From: Nocardiopsis endophytica
GTDB lineage: Bacteria; Actinomycetota; Actinomycetes; Streptosporangiales; Streptosporangiaceae
Direction: 5' to 3'
Length of the DNA stretch: 64,000 nt
Assembly: GCF_027706725.1 (NCBI RefSeq)
Contig: NZ_JAQFWQ010000006.1
Coordinates: forward strand, 48,965 to 112,964
The notes under the pieces are model-generated. The model searched no databases and was not told where the DNA came from. It saw nothing but the letters and a program-made list of their open reading frames with translations. This document shows positions 62,081-64,000 of the stretch, piece by piece (positions within the stretch are counted from its first letter, which is position 1; every line of letters begins with the position of its first letter). The position numbers and the translations under genes were made by a program.

Positions 62081-62860
62081 GTGGCCAAACGAATCGACGT
62101 CTCCGGTCTGCACGTGTACTACGGGGACTTCCTCGCCGTCGAGGACGTCTCCATGACCATCGAGCCCCGGTCGGTGACGGCCTTCATCGGGTCGTCGGGC
62201 TGCGGCAAGTCGACGTTCCTGCGCACCCTCAACCGCATGCACGAGGTCACCCCCGGCGCGCGCGTCGACGGCAAGGTGATGCTCGACGACATGGACATCT
62301 ACGGCGCCGACGTGGACCCGGTCGAGGTCCGGCGCGAGGTGGGCATGGTCTTCCAGAAGGCCAACCCATTCCCCACCATGTCCATCTACGACAACGTCAT
62401 CGCCGGGGCCAAGCTCAACAACAAGCGCATGAGCAAGTCCACCGCCGACGACCTGGTGGAGCGCTCGCTGCGCGGGGCCAACCTCTGGGAGGAGGTCAAG
62501 GACCGGCTCAACAAGCCCGGGGCGGGCCTGTCCGGCGGCCAGCAGCAGCGGCTGTGCATCGCCCGGGCCACCGCGGTGGAGCCCAGCGTGCTGCTCATGG
62601 ACGAGCCCTGCTCGGCCCTGGACCCCATCTCCACGCTGGCGATCGAGGACCTCATCCACAAGCTCAAGGAGGAGTACACGATCGTCATCGTCACCCACAA
62701 CATGCAGCAGGCCGCGCGGGTGAGCGACCGGACGGCGTTCTTCAACCTGGCCGGCACCGGCAAGCCCGGCAAGCTGATCGAGATGGGCGAGACCAACAAG
62801 ATCTTCACCAAGCCGGACGAGCAGGAGACCGAGAACTACATCACCGGCCGCTTCGGCTGA
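62081..62860 (+). CDS. pstB: Phosphate ABC transporter ATPase PstB
   Basis: ATPase of 259 residues powering phosphate uptake. Motifs are Walker A 'GSSGCGKST', Q-loop '[20 protein letters not shown]', signature '[14 protein letters not shown]', Walker B '[20 protein letters not shown]' and switch '[20 protein letters not shown]', all specific for PstB. The GTG start at 62081 has a weak GAGGA upstream. It is the last gene of the operon and is followed after 17 bp by a strong terminator. No phoU gene follows. Confidence 0.96.
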   Translation: MAKRIDVSGLHVYYGDFLAVEDVSMTIEPRSVTAFIGSSGCGKSTFLRTLNRMHEVTPGARVDGKVMLDDMDIYGADVDPVEVRREVGMVFQKANPFPTMSIYDNVIAGAKLNNKRMSKSTADDLVERSLRGANLWEEVKDRLNKPGAGLSGGQQQRLCIARATAVEPSVLLMDEPCSALDPISTLAIEDLIHKLKEEYTIVIVTHNMQQAARVSDRTAFFNLAGTGKPGKLIEMGETNKIFTKPDEQETENYITGRFG

Positions 62861-62877
62861 GCACCGGGCGCCCGGAG

Positions 62878-62908
62878 AGGGCGGCGGGGTCCTCCCCGCC
62901 GCCCTTTT
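62878..62908 (+). terminator. Rho-independent terminator of the pst operon
   Basis: AGGGCGGCGGGG (62878-62889) pairs with CCCCGCCGCCCT (62894-62905) around TCCT, followed by TTTT. It lies 17 bp after the pstB stop codon and is the most classical terminator in the window. Confidence 0.9.
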
Positions 62909-63339
62909 CTCATTCCGGAACCGGCGGGATCCCGGAGCCGTGAATGCGCCATCCAGCGGAAATGACCGCCCCCGCGCCGGCCTGCGAAAAAACCTCCGCA
63001 GTTAGGGGAACTCCGGATCGGAACACGGCGGACACGCGATGTGAAGAAGGACACACTCACCGCGACGCCGGGCACCGCGGGCGCGCTCCCACCCAGCACA
63101 GCGCCATGACCAGCCTGTTCACGGTCCGCGATCGACCGATAATTTAGTGCGACATTCAACGATCCGGCCGCCATACGGTAGACAATGACCGCGCGCACGT
63201 CCGCCACCAGCCATTTTCACGGCATTCAAACGCGCACCCTCCGCGCAACCCTCGCGTGATCGGCCCGTAATGCGCGTCCGGCCATTCGTTGCTACATTCT
63301 GCGGTGTCCCTCGCAATCACAAGTTGGAAGGGAACACCA

Positions 63340-63672
63340 ATGCACCGCGTTACCCTCGCGGGTTCCGTCCTCGCCTGCGCGACCGCCCTCACGGCGCTCC
63401 TCCCGGCCACCGCCGGGGCCGCCGAGGCCGGCGCCGGCGACACCTCCGGCGCCGCCCTGTGCACGGGCAAGCAGTCCTGGCCCGAGCTGGCGGGCGCCGA
63501 CGCCCACACGGCAGAGCGCGTGATCGAGCGGGAGAACCCCCGCGTCGACGCCGTCCTCGTGCCGAAGGGCTCGTTCGTGACCATGGACTTCCGGTGCGAC
63601 CGGGTCCACGTCTTCCACGAAGGCGAGGACCCCGCACCACTGATCGTCTCGCGCGCTCCGCAGGTCGGATAG
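63340..63672 (+). CDS. Secreted potato-inhibitor-I-like serine protease inhibitor
   Basis: Precursor of 110 residues with a signal peptide (about 1-30, 'LACATALTALLPATAGA'). The mature part matches the potato inhibitor I family (eglin c, CI-2): 'KQSWPELAGADAHTAERVIE' with the family's SWPELVG start, 'RENPRVDAVLVPKG', and the reactive loop 'SFVTMDFRCDRVHVF', very close to the CI-2 loop. By alignment P1 is Met82 and P1' Asp83, and the two arginines supporting the loop (Arg85, Arg88) are kept. Cys41 and Cys86 may form a disulfide. The target is probably a chymotrypsin- or subtilisin-like protease outside the cell. The ATG at 63340 follows GGAAGGGAA. The 431 bp upstream (62909-63339) hold no gene I can support. 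Confidence 0.85.
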   Translation: MHRVTLAGSVLACATALTALLPATAGAAEAGAGDTSGAALCTGKQSWPELAGADAHTAERVIERENPRVDAVLVPKGSFVTMDFRCDRVHVFHEGEDPAPLIVSRAPQVG

Positions 63673-63858
63673 CGCGCCAGGCCGGACCGCCGGCGCCGCC
63701 ACCGGACGACCCGCGCCCCTCTCCCCAGGGGCCGCGGGGACGGCGCGCAAGGCGGTCCCCGTCCCGCCGCACGGGGTGCGGGCCGTACGGCGGGACACGC
63801 GGCCCGCGCCGCGCGTGGACCTGTGGGAGCGTCCGCGCGGCGCGGGCCGCACCCCGTC

Positions 63859-63895
63859 GTTGATCTCGGGGGAAACGCCCCTACCGGCGTGGGCG
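63859..63895. repeat. 62-nt palindromic element, copy E, cut at loop/right-arm boundary
   Basis: The left arm (63859-63883, GTTGATCTCGGGGG start and GCCCCTA end as in copy B) and a 12-nt loop (63884-63895) are present. The expected right arm is replaced at 63896-63897 by the end of an IS30-type element. The missing arm may lie beyond the window on the far side of the insertion. Confidence 0.75.
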
Positions 63896-63896
63896 G

Positions 63897-64000
63897 TGTC
63901 AAGTGGTGAGTGCAACTACGGGCCGGGCGCCGGGTCGGGGGTGATCAGCTCGGCCAGGCGCTGGGCCGGGGTGTCCCACCCCAGCGTCTGCCGGGGCCGG
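63897..64000 (-). mobile_element. IS30-family element end with partial transposase
   Basis: On the minus strand, codons from 63999 to the stop at 63916 encode the C-terminus of an IS30-type transposase: 'RPRQTLGWDTPAQRLAELIT', matching the family's 'NRPRKTLGWKTP' ending. The 19 bp between stop and flanking DNA (TGTCAAGTGGTGAGTGCAA) should be the terminal inverted repeat. The rest of the gene lies beyond the window. The element appears to have inserted into palindrome copy E. Confidence 0.85.

Overview
The window is a 64 kb piece of a very GC-rich actinobacterial chromosome. Evidence for this is the strongly G/C-biased third codon positions, frequent GTG starts, a mycothiol synthase homologue, a DtxR/IdeR-type iron box, Streptomyces-type PHO boxes, a type VII secretion (ESX) locus and the classical actinobacterial block dacB - DUF2342 - tilS - hpt - ftsH - folE - folP - folB - folK - DUF3180. 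The gene content fits a Nocardiopsis-like or Streptomonospora-like member of the Nocardiopsaceae; that placement is inference, not proof.

Layout. 1-2.8 kb: the end of a trehalose-phosphatase gene, a serine hydrolase and a large uncharacterised protein divergent from eccC. 2.9-17.7 kb: an ESX locus (eccC, two accessory genes, two WXG100-like genes, a membrane-anchored TNT-like protein, eccD, a MinD-like protein and a disordered protein). Inside it, on the opposite strand, sits a four-gene polymorphic-toxin cassette: a WXG100 accessory pair, a 900-residue toxin with a probable PD-(D/E)XK-type C-terminus, and an orphan immunity gene. The toxin tip and immunity gene are visibly richer in A/T than the rest. 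No eccB, eccE or mycosin gene is in the window. 17.9-24.7 kb: small membrane proteins, a GNAT acetyltransferase/MarR operon divergent from an MFS exporter, and two secreted phosphodiesterase/phospholipase-type enzymes. 24.8-30.8 kb: an iron-regulated siderophore-binding lipoprotein and the complete urea ABC transporter urtABCDE. 30.9-34.8 kb: an AraC regulator followed by a mobile-DNA graveyard, with a decayed XRE/DUF397 pair, an IS5-like remnant bounded by 20-bp inverted repeats, and IS3 and ISAs1 remnants. 34.8-37.3 kb: two NmrA-like genes flanking a methyltransferase. 37.5-47.4 kb: the housekeeping block (protein quality control, folate synthesis, purine salvage, tRNA-Ile lysidine synthesis, peptidoglycan carboxypeptidase). 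47.5-58.3 kb: inorganic pyrophosphatase, several uncharacterised genes, a DEDDh exonuclease, a BCCT transporter, a PfkB kinase divergent from a GH4 glycosidase, and mycothiol synthase. 58.4-62.9 kb: the phosphate transporter pstSCAB with a clear PHO box array. 63.3-64 kb: a secreted potato-inhibitor-I-like protease inhibitor and the end of an IS30-type element.

The most unusual signals are these. (1) A family of 62-nt intergenic palindromes, each built as 25-nt arm, 12-nt loop, 25-nt arm: four complete copies plus one cut by the IS30-type element at the window edge. (2) The ESX toxin/immunity cassette, with an E-D-QxK nuclease-like active site. (3) A TNT-like domain carried by a single-pass membrane protein inside the ESX core, apparently lacking key catalytic residues. 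(4) A DUF397 gene with a duplicated motif and an in-frame amber codon, next to an XRE gene cut by an IS remnant.
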